A model generated the notes under the pieces. It did not search any database and was not told where the DNA came from. It saw only the letters and a program-made list of their open reading frames with translations. 22,807 nt of DNA from Acidobacteriota bacterium (GTDB taxonomy: Bacteria; Acidobacteriota; Terriglobia; Bryobacterales; Bryobacteraceae). Of this stretch, positions 8,586-15,776 are shown piece by piece (position 1 is the stretch's first letter; each line of letters starts with the position of its first letter). The DNA is taken from positions 1 through 22,807 of the forward strand of contig JAEZIJ010000021.1 of NCBI GenBank assembly GCA_023436715.1, read 5' to 3'. Both the position numbers and the translations under genes were made by a program.

Positions 8586-9926
8586 TTAGGACTCCTGCTG
8601 GGCTAATTCGTCGAGCGCCTGCTTCAGCGCTTCGGAAACGGAGGGGTGCGGGAAGACGATCCCGCCGGCATCGGAGGCTCGCATCTCCAGTTCAACCAGG
8701 GCGGCGGCGGCAACAATGAACTCGCTCGAAAGATCGCCGAGCGCGTGTACGCCCAGGAGCTCGCCGTACTGCGCCCCGGCCAGGACCTTCAGCATGCCCG
8801 AGCCGCCTTCGTTTTCCACGATAAACCGTCCGGCCACTCCCATTGGAACGGCGGCCTTGCGGTACGCAATGCCTTGCTTCTTCAGTTCGTCTTCGGTGGC
8901 TCCGACCGAGGCCACTTCCGGATGCGTGTAGATGACCGAGGGGATGGAATCGTAGCACAGCCGCTCCGGCTTGCCAAACATATTGTTTACGGCGACAATA
9001 CCTTCACGTGTGGCGGCGTGCGCGAGCAGGCGCCGGCCGGTGACGTCGCCGCACGCCCAGATGCCGGGCACGTTGGTCGTGCCGCGGCCGGACGTTTTGA
9101 TTCCCTTCCGGTCGAAATCGACGCCGGCGGCTTCGAGGCCGAGATCCTGAACTGCCGGGGCGCGCCCCGTCGCGTTCAGAACGTAATCCGCGCACACGCT
9201 CCCGCCGTCGAAGTGGACGGTATTGCCGTCGATGGATTCGACCGCGCAGCCGGTCTTGATATCGACGCCCGTTTTCTTCAGCGCCTGGGCGAGGCGGTTC
9301 GCGATGTCGGTATCCATGGTCATCGCGATGCGCGGCAGCGCTTCGAGTACGGTGACTTCGGTCCCGATGGCGGAGAAGAAACCGGCAAATTCCAGCCCGA
9401 TGTAGCCGCCGCCGATGATTACAAGCTTGCCCGGAACTTCCGTCAGTTTCAGAACGGAGGTGGAATCGAGCACCGTGGGCGAATCGATGCCGGGGATGGG
9501 CGGCACGGCGGGCCGCGAACCGGTGGCGATGAGGATATTGCGCGCGCTGTACGTTTCCAGACCCACTTGCACGGCTCCGCGCCCCGCGAGCTTCGCGCAC
9601 CCGCGGAGCACTTCGACGCCGCTGCGCTTCAGCATTCCTTCCACGCCGCGGGTCAGCGTTCCGACCACGCGGTTCTTCCGTTCGACGACGGCGGGCATAT
9701 TGAAACGCGGAGGCCCCACTTCGACGCCGTAAGCCGCGGCGTGCTGGCAGTCATGGAACACGCGCGACGACTTGAGGAACGTCTTGGTGGGAATGCAGCC
9801 GGCATTCAGGCACGTCCCGCCGATCCACTGCTTCTCCACCAGGGCGACCTTCTTGCCCATTCTGCCGGCGTAGCCCGCGGCTTCGTAGCCGCCGGGTCCC
9901 GCTCCGATCACGATCAGGTCGTACAT
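8586..9926 (-). CDS. lpdA: dihydrolipoamide dehydrogenase (E3)
   Basis: This FAD flavoprotein of 446 residues reoxidises dihydrolipoyl groups on E2 and reduces NAD+. The N-terminal FAD motif is VIGAGPGGYEAAGYAG. The redox disulfide is Cys39/Cys44 in GGTCLNAGCIPTK. A second dinucleotide fold for NAD appears as VIIGGGYIGLEFAGFFSAIG near residue 170. The FAD-contacting WACGDVTG segment follows, and the C-terminal active-site pair is His427 and Glu432 in FPHPSVSEAL. Length is slightly short of the usual 460-475 residues but no domain is missing. Its ATG immediately follows the E2 stop (TAGATG), with GGAG about seven bases upstream inside the end of the E2 gene, so it is co-transcribed and probably translationally coupled. 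It can be assigned to this complex by position. Confidence 0.95.
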   Translation of the reverse strand: MYDLIVIGAGPGGYEAAGYAGRMGKKVALVEKQWIGGTCLNAGCIPTKTFLKSSRVFHDCQHAAAYGVEVGPPRFNMPAVVERKNRVVGTLTRGVEGMLKRSGVEVLRGCAKLAGRGAVQVGLETYSARNILIATGSRPAVPPIPGIDSPTVLDSTSVLKLTEVPGKLVIIGGGYIGLEFAGFFSAIGTEVTVLEALPRIAMTMDTDIANRLAQALKKTGVDIKTGCAVESIDGNTVHFDGGSVCADYVLNATGRAPAVQDLGLEAAGVDFDRKGIKTSGRGTTNVPGIWACGDVTGRRLLAHAATREGIVAVNNMFGKPERLCYDSIPSVIYTHPEVASVGATEDELKKQGIAYRKAAVPMGVAGRFIVENEGGSGMLKVLAGAQYGELLGVHALGDLSSEFIVAAAALVELEMRASDAGGIVFPHPSVSEALKQALDELAQQES

Positions 9927-11219
9927 CTAGAACTCCAGGTCCACCACGGATTCGATTTTTTCGATCACACCGGCAAGCACCCGCAGGAAGCGCGCACCGG
10001 GTGCGCCATCGATCACCTGGTGGTCGCAGGTGATCGAGAAGCCGATGTAGTCCAGGTACTTGACGCGCTTGCCGTTGCGGACAGGCTTGAGTTGGATGGC
10101 GTTCACGCCCAGTATCGCCACCTGAGGCGCGTTCAGGATCGGCGTAAACGACTCGATGCCGAGGCTGCCGAGATTGCTGATGGTGAATGTAGCGCCGGAA
10201 AGATCGTCCGGAGAGATTGTGCCGTCCACCGCCTGCTGTGTGAGGGTCTTGATCCGCTGCGCGAGTGCCGGCAGGGTCAGATCCTGGCAATCGCGAACCA
10301 CAGGGACGAGCAGCCCCTTCGCGGTATCGCACGCGAAACCGATGTGTACGCGCGAGTGCTGGTAGATCCGTCCGTCGATCAGTTCCGCGTTGAGCTGCGG
10401 CATTTCGGCCAGCGCCTTCACGCAGGCGAACACTACCAACTCATTGATGTTGATGTCTGGCAGCCCGCCGTCCTTCGCGGCCTTGATCTTCCTGCGCAGG
10501 GCGAGCAGGCCGGTTGCGTCAGCCGAACCGGTCAGCGTGTATTGCGCGGTGGACGTCAGGGATTCCTTCATCCGTCGGGCGATCTTGTCGCGTATGCCGG
10601 ACATGCGCGCGCCGGGCTCGGAGAGGTCGCGGGAAAGCACTGCGCCGTTGATGCCCGAGCCTTCGCCGCGAAGCTCGCGCCCGCTCTCCACTTGCTTTCG
10701 GGCAAGCGGAGAGATGCGCGGCGAGGAGAAGTAGAGCGCTTTGACGTCCTGCTCGAGGACCCGGCCGCCGGGGCCGGAGCCGGATGCGAGGCGGGGATCG
10801 ATGCCACGCTCGGCGGCGAACCTGCGCGCGCGCGGGCTGACGTGAATCTCGCCGTCTCGCTGAGTGGGACAGGCCTCCTGGCCTGTCGGCCTTTCGACTG
10901 GAACCTCGGCCGGACAGGCCGGGAGGCCTGTCCCACCGGGACCTTCAGCCTTGCGCGGCCGGAACGCTTCCGCGTCCTCGCCAGGCTTGCCGATGACGCA
11001 GACGTTCGCGAAAACCGGAACCAGCTCGCCCTCGCTGAAAAATGTCGCGAGGACGGTCCCATCCACCGGCGCTACCAGTTCGAAGGTAGCTTTGTCGGTC
11101 TCGATTTCGGCAAGAAGTTCGCCGCTCGACACACCGTCGCCTGCCCGCTTAGTCCAATGACCAAGCAGGCATTGCTCGACCGTGTTGCCGAGTTTCGGCA
11201 TTTCAACTGGTGTGGCCAT
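9927..11219 (-). CDS. dihydrolipoyl acyltransferase (E2) with a repeat-encoded linker
   Basis: This core enzyme of a 2-oxoacid dehydrogenase complex moves acyl groups from E1 to coenzyme A. It has one lipoyl domain (residues 1-80; lipoylated Lys43 within EIETDKATFE), a proline/glycine linker, a peripheral-subunit-binding domain at about 126-162 (HVSPRARRFAAERGI to GGRVLEQDV) and the catalytic domain to residue 430 with the active-site motif DHQVIDG (His400, Asp404). Residues 95-119 of the linker (GGTGLPACPAEVPVERPTGQ, then EACPT) are encoded by a GC-rich palindromic element at 10864-10936, unlike the Ala/Pro-rich linkers normal for E2. GGGAG lies about five bases before the ATG. The gene is 21 bases after the transaldolase-like gene and abuts lpdA. 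Acyl specificity is unclear. Confidence 0.93.
   Translation of the reverse strand: MATPVEMPKLGNTVEQCLLGHWTKRAGDGVSSGELLAEIETDKATFELVAPVDGTVLATFFSEGELVPVFANVCVIGKPGEDAEAFRPRKAEGPGGTGLPACPAEVPVERPTGQEACPTQRDGEIHVSPRARRFAAERGIDPRLASGSGPGGRVLEQDVKALYFSSPRISPLARKQVESGRELRGEGSGINGAVLSRDLSEPGARMSGIRDKIARRMKESLTSTAQYTLTGSADATGLLALRRKIKAAKDGGLPDININELVVFACVKALAEMPQLNAELIDGRIYQHSRVHIGFACDTAKGLLVPVVRDCQDLTLPALAQRIKTLTQQAVDGTISPDDLSGATFTISNLGSLGIESFTPILNAPQVAILGVNAIQLKPVRNGKRVKYLDYIGFSITCDHQVIDGAPGARFLRVLAGVIEKIESVVDLEF
10864..10936. repeat. REP-like double palindrome inserted in the E2 coding sequence
   Basis: The arms 10864-10891 and 10908-10936 are near-perfect inverted copies (one mismatch and one extra base) beginning and ending GTGGGACAG / CTGTCCCAC. 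Each arm is itself a palindrome: GACAGGCC-TCCT-GGCCTGTC on the left and GGACAGGCC-GGGA-GGCCTGTCC on the right, each with a four-base loop. The 16 bases between are unique. This two-hairpin inverted layout is that of REP doublets, yet the element is read in frame by the acyltransferase gene. Confidence 0.8.
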
Positions 11220-11240
11220 CTTGCTCCCAACAGGTCAGCT

Positions 11241-12272
11241 CTACATGCTCTCCAGCGGTTTCCAGCCGACCTCGGAGAATTGGGAGAGCGTCCGCTGTGT
11301 GGCTCCGTAGGTGACGAACTCCTCGGGGCTCATTCCGTCGGGCTCATAGGCGCGCACGAATTCCGGCATGCGGCTCAGTTGCTGGATCGCATGGGCCGGA
11401 ATCTCGCGGTCGATTGTCTCTTCGCGCGGGTGATCCTTGTCGATGAAGGGAGGCTGAAATCCGGGATGAATCGACATGACCAGATCCGCGCCCGCCAGTT
11501 CGGTAAAGTGATACTCGCCCCTCAGCGCAGCCACCAACAGGACGGCTTCGTAGCCACGCTCCTTGTAGATCCGGTAGGCACGCTTGGTGGCGGCCAGGCC
11601 TGCCTGGCGAATGGATGCCTCATCCACGCCGGGGTAGCTGTCGCGCGCCACTTCGCGGAGATAATCGTCCAGCCGTCCGATCATGATTACGGAGAAACAT
11701 TTACCGGGCTCGATACCGGCGGCCTTGGCGCGCGCGATGCCTTTGCGGTGGCGTTCGGCGATGGCGACGACCTGGGGGACGGTGAAGCTCACGGTGACGG
11801 TGACGGTGATGCCGGCTGCAATGCAATCTTCCAGAACGTCGATGCCGGCGGCGGTAGCGGGCAGCTTCACCGCAATGTTCGGGGCCCATGCGTGGAAACG
11901 CTTCGCCATGGGCAGCATGCACTCCCGCTCTCCGGCACGCAGTGGGTTCACCTGCGCGCAGACGTAACCGTTCTCTCCGCCGCTCCGCTCGTACTCCGGC
12001 ATGAGCTTCGCCGCCGCTTGCGTCACAACGCCCCGCATCAGGGCTTCGGCTTTTGCTTCCGGCGGCAGCTTCTGCGCGAGCACGGCGTCAATGTGCTCCT
12101 TCCACGCAGCCTTGTTCTTCGCCAGAGTCGCGTTCGTGAGAAACGGATTTGTGGTGACGCCGACCGCGCCGCGTTCGAGCCCGAGGTCCAGTTCGGCGGG
12201 GTCTGCCGAATCGTGCCACCATTTCGTTTTCGTGTTCGAGATGACCCAGTTGAGATAAGTGCCGTTCTGCAT
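11241..12272 (-). CDS. transaldolase-family protein
   Basis: This is a Schiff-base aldolase-fold protein of 343 residues. The family signature is visible as VGVTTNPFLTN near residue 39 and the likely Schiff-base lysine as Lys136 in NIAVKLPATAAGIDVLE. Classic transaldolases transfer dihydroxyacetone between sugar phosphates in the pentose phosphate pathway. This one differs from E. coli TalB in its N-terminus (LNWVISNTKTKWWHDSADP) and resembles an uncharacterised branch, so its donor and acceptor are not established. A strong AAGGAG ribosome site lies four bases before the ATG. It is the first gene of the run leading into E2, E3 and E1, 21 bases before E2, so it probably shares their promoter. 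That links it to the decarboxylating complex by position, not by proven chemistry. Confidence 0.82.
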   Translation of the reverse strand: MQNGTYLNWVISNTKTKWWHDSADPAELDLGLERGAVGVTTNPFLTNATLAKNKAAWKEHIDAVLAQKLPPEAKAEALMRGVVTQAAAKLMPEYERSGGENGYVCAQVNPLRAGERECMLPMAKRFHAWAPNIAVKLPATAAGIDVLEDCIAAGITVTVTVSFTVPQVVAIAERHRKGIARAKAAGIEPGKCFSVIMIGRLDDYLREVARDSYPGVDEASIRQAGLAATKRAYRIYKERGYEAVLLVAALRGEYHFTELAGADLVMSIHPGFQPPFIDKDHPREETIDREIPAHAIQQLSRMPEFVRAYEPDGMSPEEFVTYGATQRTLSQFSEVGWKPLESM

Positions 12273-12313
12273 GCGTCTCCTTAGGATTGAGCCAAAGTAT
12301 TATGGTACTGCAT

Positions 12314-12333
12314 GGCGCGCGGGCTGACGCGCC
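12314..12333. repeat. GC-rich hairpin between divergent genes
   Basis: GGCGCG (12314-12319) and CGCGCC (12328-12333) form a perfect six-pair stem with an eight-base loop, followed on the plus strand by GGTTTTC. It lies in the 77-base gap between the divergent transaldolase-like and DedA starts, 16 bases before the DedA start, so it would be in the DedA leader. Function is unknown. Confidence 0.4.
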
Positions 12334-12349
12334 GGTTTTCGCCTGTGGC

Positions 12350-12937
12350 ATGGAACTTGTATCGCAGTGGATCGCAAACTATGGGTATATCGGTATCTTC
12401 ACCGCGCTCATGCTCGGCATCGTCGGGCTGCCGGTACCGGATGAGACTCTGCTGACCTTCGCCGGCTACCTGGTTCATAGCGGCCATTTGCAGCTCGTTC
12501 CCACGTTGGCTTCGGCGCTGCTCGGCACGATGTGCGGCATTACGATCAGTTATTTACTGGGGCGCCTGACCGGGTATGTGCTGATCGAGAAATACGGCGG
12601 CAAGCTGCATATCAGCATGGAACGGGTTCACCAGGTACACGACTGGTTCCATCGCCTGGGCCGCCCCGCGCTGACATTCGGCTACTTCATACCGGGCGTG
12701 CGGCACCTGACGGCGTACGTCGCCGGAGCGTCGGAACTGGAGGCGCCGGCCTTCGCGGCATTCGCTTACCCGGGCGCTCTGCTTTGGTCCCACAGCTTTG
12801 TTTTCCTGGGCTACTTCCTCGGCGAGCAATGGCAGCGCGTTGCTGGACTGGTACACCGGTACGTGTTCATCGCGCTTGCCGCGATAGCCGCCGCCGCGCT
12901 GGTCTACTGGTTGTGGCGCCGGCGGCGGGCCAACTAG
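12350..12937 (+). CDS. DedA/SNARE-associated family membrane protein
   Basis: This integral inner-membrane protein of about 195 residues is of the DedA superfamily, members of which are implicated in undecaprenyl-phosphate or phospholipid flipping, membrane homeostasis and proton-motive-force balance. Family marks are the early re-entrant segment GLPVPDETLLTFAGYL and the second conserved block TFGYFIPGVRHLTAYVAGAS. In many DedA proteins this block reads RF-x-PGxR; here the first Arg position is Tyr while the second Arg is kept. A final helix runs into a basic tail (YWLWRRRRAN). I chose the ATG at 12350 because the protein then begins MELVSQWIANYGYIGIF like its relatives; no clear ribosome site is present, and in-frame TTG 12287 or ATG 12302 remain possible. 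It is divergent from the dehydrogenase operon and convergent with the next gene, seven bases apart. Confidence 0.85.
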   Translation: MELVSQWIANYGYIGIFTALMLGIVGLPVPDETLLTFAGYLVHSGHLQLVPTLASALLGTMCGITISYLLGRLTGYVLIEKYGGKLHISMERVHQVHDWFHRLGRPALTFGYFIPGVRHLTAYVAGASELEAPAFAAFAYPGALLWSHSFVFLGYFLGEQWQRVAGLVHRYVFIALAAIAAAALVYWLWRRRRAN

Positions 12938-12944
12938 GCTGTTC

Positions 12945-14351
12945 CTACCAAAGCCCGATCACCTTCCACCAGAGGAAACCGGCCGAGCACCAGATCGCGA
13001 GGTTCAACACCGATACGGTCGCGCCCACCTTCCACCAGCGGCCGAGCGTCACGTAATCCTGCGCGAAAAACATCGGCGCCGGCGTGGTGCCGTAGTTCGT
13101 AAGCCCGGCGCCAAGGCTCGTAAAGCACGCGAATGCGAACACGACGAACCCGACCGGGGCGCCCTTTGCGATCAGCACGCCCGCAAATGGCATGAACATC
13201 GCAAGCAGATGCGCCGTGATGCTCGCGAACCCGTAATGCGCGTAAAAGTAAAGCAACAACGCGACGGCGAACAGCGCGGGCCAGCCCAGGTATCCGAACT
13301 TCGCCGCGACAGCCTGGGCGAACTCGCGCGTGATGCCGGCGTCGTTCAACGCCTTGCCCAGCATCAGCAGCCCTCCGTACCAAATGAAGACATCCCAGGC
13401 GGACTTCTCGTTTTTCACGTCCTCCCAGGTGAGTACGGTGGTGACGAGCAGCGCCGCAACGCCGAGCAGCGCGGTGATCGTGATATCGATTCCGTGCAGC
13501 GGAGTGGTGATCCAGCCGGCGCAGATCGAGATGAACACCGCGAGCACGATCTTTTCGGGCCGCTTCATCGGACCCATCACTCTCAGTTCCTTCAGCGCGA
13601 ATGCCGCGGCCTCGGGCGTGCGGCGTATCTCCGGCGGGTTCAGGCGAAAGACGACCAGCGGCACAAGAAGTAACGAAAGGAGCCCGGGGACGCTGCCTGC
13701 GATGAACCAACTCGTCCACGTGATGGGGTAGTTGAAGGAATGCTCGGCAATTTGCGCGACCAGCGGATTGCTCGCCTGCCCGGTGAGGAAGATGGCCGAA
13801 TTGATGCAGACGTTCTGGTAGATAGCCATTATCAGAAACGATCCGAGCAGGCCCGCCGTCTTCCCCGGAGTCGAACCGTAGATCTCGCAAAGCGAGCGCA
13901 GGATGGGCAATGTGACTCCGCCCGACCGCGCGGCATTCGACGGAATCACGGACGACAGGCACACGTCCGAAAACGTGAGCGCATAACAAATGCCGAGCGA
14001 TGTGCCGCCCACCGTGCGCACGAAGAACAGCGCGATGCGCCGCGCGAGGCCGGTCTTGATCAGCGCGCGTGCAATGAAGAACGCCACCATCACAAGCCAG
14101 GACGTGGGATCGCCGTACCCGCTCAGCGTCTGCGCCGGAGTCAGCCCGCCGAAGACTCCGGCCAGCGTGACCGCCATGAGCACCACAGCGCCGCCGGGTA
14201 TGGGCTGCATGATGAGGCCCGCGACCGCACCCACAAAGATCCCGAGCAGGCGCCAGCCTTCAGGTTTAATCACCTCAGGGCGCGGCGCGACGAATATGAT
14301 GCCGGCGGCCAGAAGAATCGGGACGGCGGCACTCCACAAGCGGCGATGCAT
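12945..14351 (-). CDS. DASS-family (SLC13/CitT-type) anion/dicarboxylate transporter
   Basis: This polytopic inner-membrane protein of about 468 residues is of the divalent anion:Na+ symporter family, which carries malate, succinate, citrate, 2-oxoglutarate or sulfate. The two family signature regions are present: SSVIPSNAARSGGVTLPIL in the first half and SLGAGLTNYGTTPAPMFF in the second. The overall pattern is like the bacterial YbhI/CitT and plastid 2-oxoglutarate/malate translocator branch, so a C4/C5 dicarboxylate is the likely substrate; this is an inference from resemblance. The ATG at 14351 is preferred since the protein then begins MHRRLWSAAVPILLAAG; an in-frame TTG at 14393 would add 14 residues. 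Neither start has a strong ribosome site. It is divergent from the esterase gene with about 60 bases between them. Confidence 0.87.
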   Translation of the reverse strand: MHRRLWSAAVPILLAAGIIFVAPRPEVIKPEGWRLLGIFVGAVAGLIMQPIPGGAVVLMAVTLAGVFGGLTPAQTLSGYGDPTSWLVMVAFFIARALIKTGLARRIALFFVRTVGGTSLGICYALTFSDVCLSSVIPSNAARSGGVTLPILRSLCEIYGSTPGKTAGLLGSFLIMAIYQNVCINSAIFLTGQASNPLVAQIAEHSFNYPITWTSWFIAGSVPGLLSLLLVPLVVFRLNPPEIRRTPEAAAFALKELRVMGPMKRPEKIVLAVFISICAGWITTPLHGIDITITALLGVAALLVTTVLTWEDVKNEKSAWDVFIWYGGLLMLGKALNDAGITREFAQAVAAKFGYLGWPALFAVALLLYFYAHYGFASITAHLLAMFMPFAGVLIAKGAPVGFVVFAFACFTSLGAGLTNYGTTPAPMFFAQDYVTLGRWWKVGATVSVLNLAIWCSAGFLWWKVIGLW

Positions 14352-14413
14352 CCCTGAAATCTTAGCAGGCCGGGGTATAGTTTCCGGACTCAAGCCGGAC
14401 TATGATATCTGCT

Positions 14414-15262
14414 ATGCGTCTTTGTGCATTGCTGCTTGCCTCCGCTTTACTTGTGCCCGCGGCCGACGTAAAAACAGGTATCGCGGCGAAAAGTATTATC
14501 ACGCTGAAAGTTCAGAGTGAGTCTCTTGGTCAGGAGCGCGCGGTGAACGTACTGCTGCCGCTCGATTATGAGACGTCCACCAGCCGCTATCCCACGCTCT
14601 ACCTGCTCCACGGGCTGGGCGACGATCACACTGCGTGGTCCTTCATGACGAACCTTTCAGGCTATGCAGCCCGGCACAAGATGATCGTCGTGATGCCGGA
14701 CGCCGGGCGAAGCTGGTACGTCAACAACGCCGCCAATCCGAAGGAGCGCTTCGAGGACTTCATCATCAAGGATCTCGTCCCATTCGTCGACAGCCATTAC
14801 CGCACCATCCCGCTGCGCCGCGCGCGTGCTGTCGCGGGTCTCTCGATGGGCGGTTATGGAGCGTCGTTCCTCGGATTGAAGCACTACCGGCTCTTCGGCG
14901 CGATCGGAGCGTTCAGCGGGGCGGTGGGAATCGCTCACGAGCCGCCCGACTCAGCCGATCTGAACCAGCGTATGCAGCAGGAGATCCAGCCGCACTTCGG
15001 CCCGGCGAACTCGGCGGCGCGGCGCGAGCGCGATCCATTCGCCCTGCTCGAGAAAGTACCCGCGCCGGAAATCCCGGTTCTCTACATCACCTGCGGAGGC
15101 CAGGATTTCCTGCTGAAGCAGAACCGCGATTTCGTTCAGTTGCTATCGGAAAAGAAAATTCCATATGAGTACCGCGAAATTTCGCCGCGAGTCCACTCGT
15201 GGGACTTCTGGGACGAGCAGATTCGCGTGTTCCTGGACCTGTTCGGCCGTGTGAGCCGTTGA
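14414..15262 (+). CDS. secreted esterase of the esterase D / acetyl-xylan esterase (PF00756) family
   Basis: This alpha/beta hydrolase of 282 residues has an N-terminal signal peptide (MRLCALLLASALLVPA). The catalytic triad is readable: nucleophile Ser144 in the elbow AGLSMGGYGA, Asp231 in ITCGGQDFLL and His261 in SPRVHSWDFW. LYLLHGLGDDHTAW supplies the oxyanion region. Relatives include feruloyl and acetyl-xylan esterases, S-formylglutathione hydrolase and mycolyltransferases; with a signal peptide, a role removing ester groups from extracellular polysaccharide is plausible but unproven. The ATG at 14414 gives a cleaner signal peptide than the one at 14402, four codons earlier. Neither has a clear Shine-Dalgarno sequence. 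A small membrane protein follows 13 bases after the stop. Confidence 0.88.
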   Translation: MRLCALLLASALLVPAADVKTGIAAKSIITLKVQSESLGQERAVNVLLPLDYETSTSRYPTLYLLHGLGDDHTAWSFMTNLSGYAARHKMIVVMPDAGRSWYVNNAANPKERFEDFIIKDLVPFVDSHYRTIPLRRARAVAGLSMGGYGASFLGLKHYRLFGAIGAFSGAVGIAHEPPDSADLNQRMQQEIQPHFGPANSAARRERDPFALLEKVPAPEIPVLYITCGGQDFLLKQNRDFVQLLSEKKIPYEYREISPRVHSWDFWDEQIRVFLDLFGRVSR

Positions 15263-15264
15263 GC

Positions 15265-15270
15265 GGAGGA
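15265..15270 (+). promoter_or_regulatory. ribosome binding site for the GTG-started 73-residue protein
   Basis: GGAGGA lies five bases before a GTG at 15276. It is among the strongest ribosome sites in the window and is the main reason for believing the short reading frame is translated. Confidence 0.65.
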
Positions 15271-15275
15271 AAAAG

Positions 15276-15497
15276 GTGAATCCCACCCGCGAACGCGTCG
15301 AGCAGCCGGCCACGAGGATCGTGGTCCGCGCCCTGATCGCCGGCGGAATACTCGTGTGGCTTGTGTACATCACGGTATTGATGGCCATGACCCTCAGGCT
15401 CCCGCGCCCGTCGGAGATGCTGGCGGGCGCGATGATAGCCTGTGTAGTCGTTCTGGCTGCCGCCGCCGGATGGCGCCGCATCTCGCGCAGTTCGTAG
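15276..15497 (+). CDS. small two-helix membrane protein, function unknown
   Basis: I do not recognise a family for this 73-residue protein. It has a charged N-terminus (MNPTRERVEQPATR), a hydrophobic stretch at about residues 16-40 (VVRALIAGGILVWLVYITVL), a short polar turn (RLPRPSEM), a second hydrophobic helix at about 48-66 (LAGAMIACVVVLAAAAGW) and a basic tail RRISRSS, so it should span the inner membrane twice with both ends on the same side. It starts with GTG behind a strong GGAGGA site and begins 13 bases after the esterase stop, so it is probably co-transcribed with it. A repeat element begins 19 bases after its stop. Confidence 0.6.
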   Translation: MNPTRERVEQPATRIVVRALIAGGILVWLVYITVLMAMTLRLPRPSEMLAGAMIACVVVLAAAAGWRRISRSS

Positions 15498-15515
15498 CCG
15501 GTCGAGCAGCAGCGG

Positions 15516-15761
15516 GTGGGGCAGGTCTCCAGGAGGTACTTGCAAAATTCGGCAGCCGCACTGCCGATCGCGAAAAACGGTGGCTGGCTCCTCTGTCCCA
15601 AGCGTTTTTTGCGCGTGGACAGAGGTGCCTGTCACCGCTTTTCGCGCACACGCATCTTCGTGGCCGAATTTTGCAAGTCCCTCCTCCAGACCTGCGCCGG
15701 GCGTCCACGCCCGGCTTTGGCCGGCCTGGAGGCCGACCGCAGACGTGGACGTCTGCCCCAC
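15516..15761. repeat. composite inverted-repeat element (MITE/REP-like)
   Basis: The 246-base element is bounded by exact 9-base inverted ends, GTGGGGCAG at 15516-15524 and CTGCCCCAC at 15753-15761. Inside, 15523-15553 and 15663-15693 are inverted copies matching at 28 of 31 positions. Nested within them, 15570-15600 and 15616-15645 are again imperfect inverted copies around the loop 15601-15615. The whole of 15523-15693 could fold into one long imperfect hairpin. To its right are three short perfect hairpins with TCCA or TGGA loops (15697-15714, 15722-15735, 15739-15756). No protein-coding frame of interest is present. It fills the space between the small membrane protein and the convergent permease gene. 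Confidence 0.8.
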
Positions 15762-15776
15762 TCGCTATACGGTTCT

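Noticed and set aside
8646..12284. Open frame of 1212 residues on the plus strand, antisense to the transaldolase-like, E2 and E3 genes
   Set aside because: It mirrors three well-recognised genes, is rich in Arg, Ala, Gly and His as expected for high-GC antisense frames, and shows no family motif. The minus-strand genes explain the DNA fully.
12299..12304. -10-like CATAAT on the minus strand upstream of the transaldolase-like gene
   Set aside because: No acceptable -35 at 16-18 bases and the base composition makes such a hexamer likely by chance; the operon promoter remains unplaced.
12938..12944. Bidirectional terminator between the convergent DedA and transporter genes
   Set aside because: Only seven bases separate the stop codons and no hairpin with a T run is visible around them.
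14378..14406. TATGAT box upstream of the esterase start
   Set aside because: It overlaps or touches the start codons and lacks a -35 at proper distance, so it would require a leaderless transcript.
15516..15761. CRISPR array
   Set aside because: The repeated units are inverted, not direct, differ in length, and have no regular spacers; no cas gene is present.
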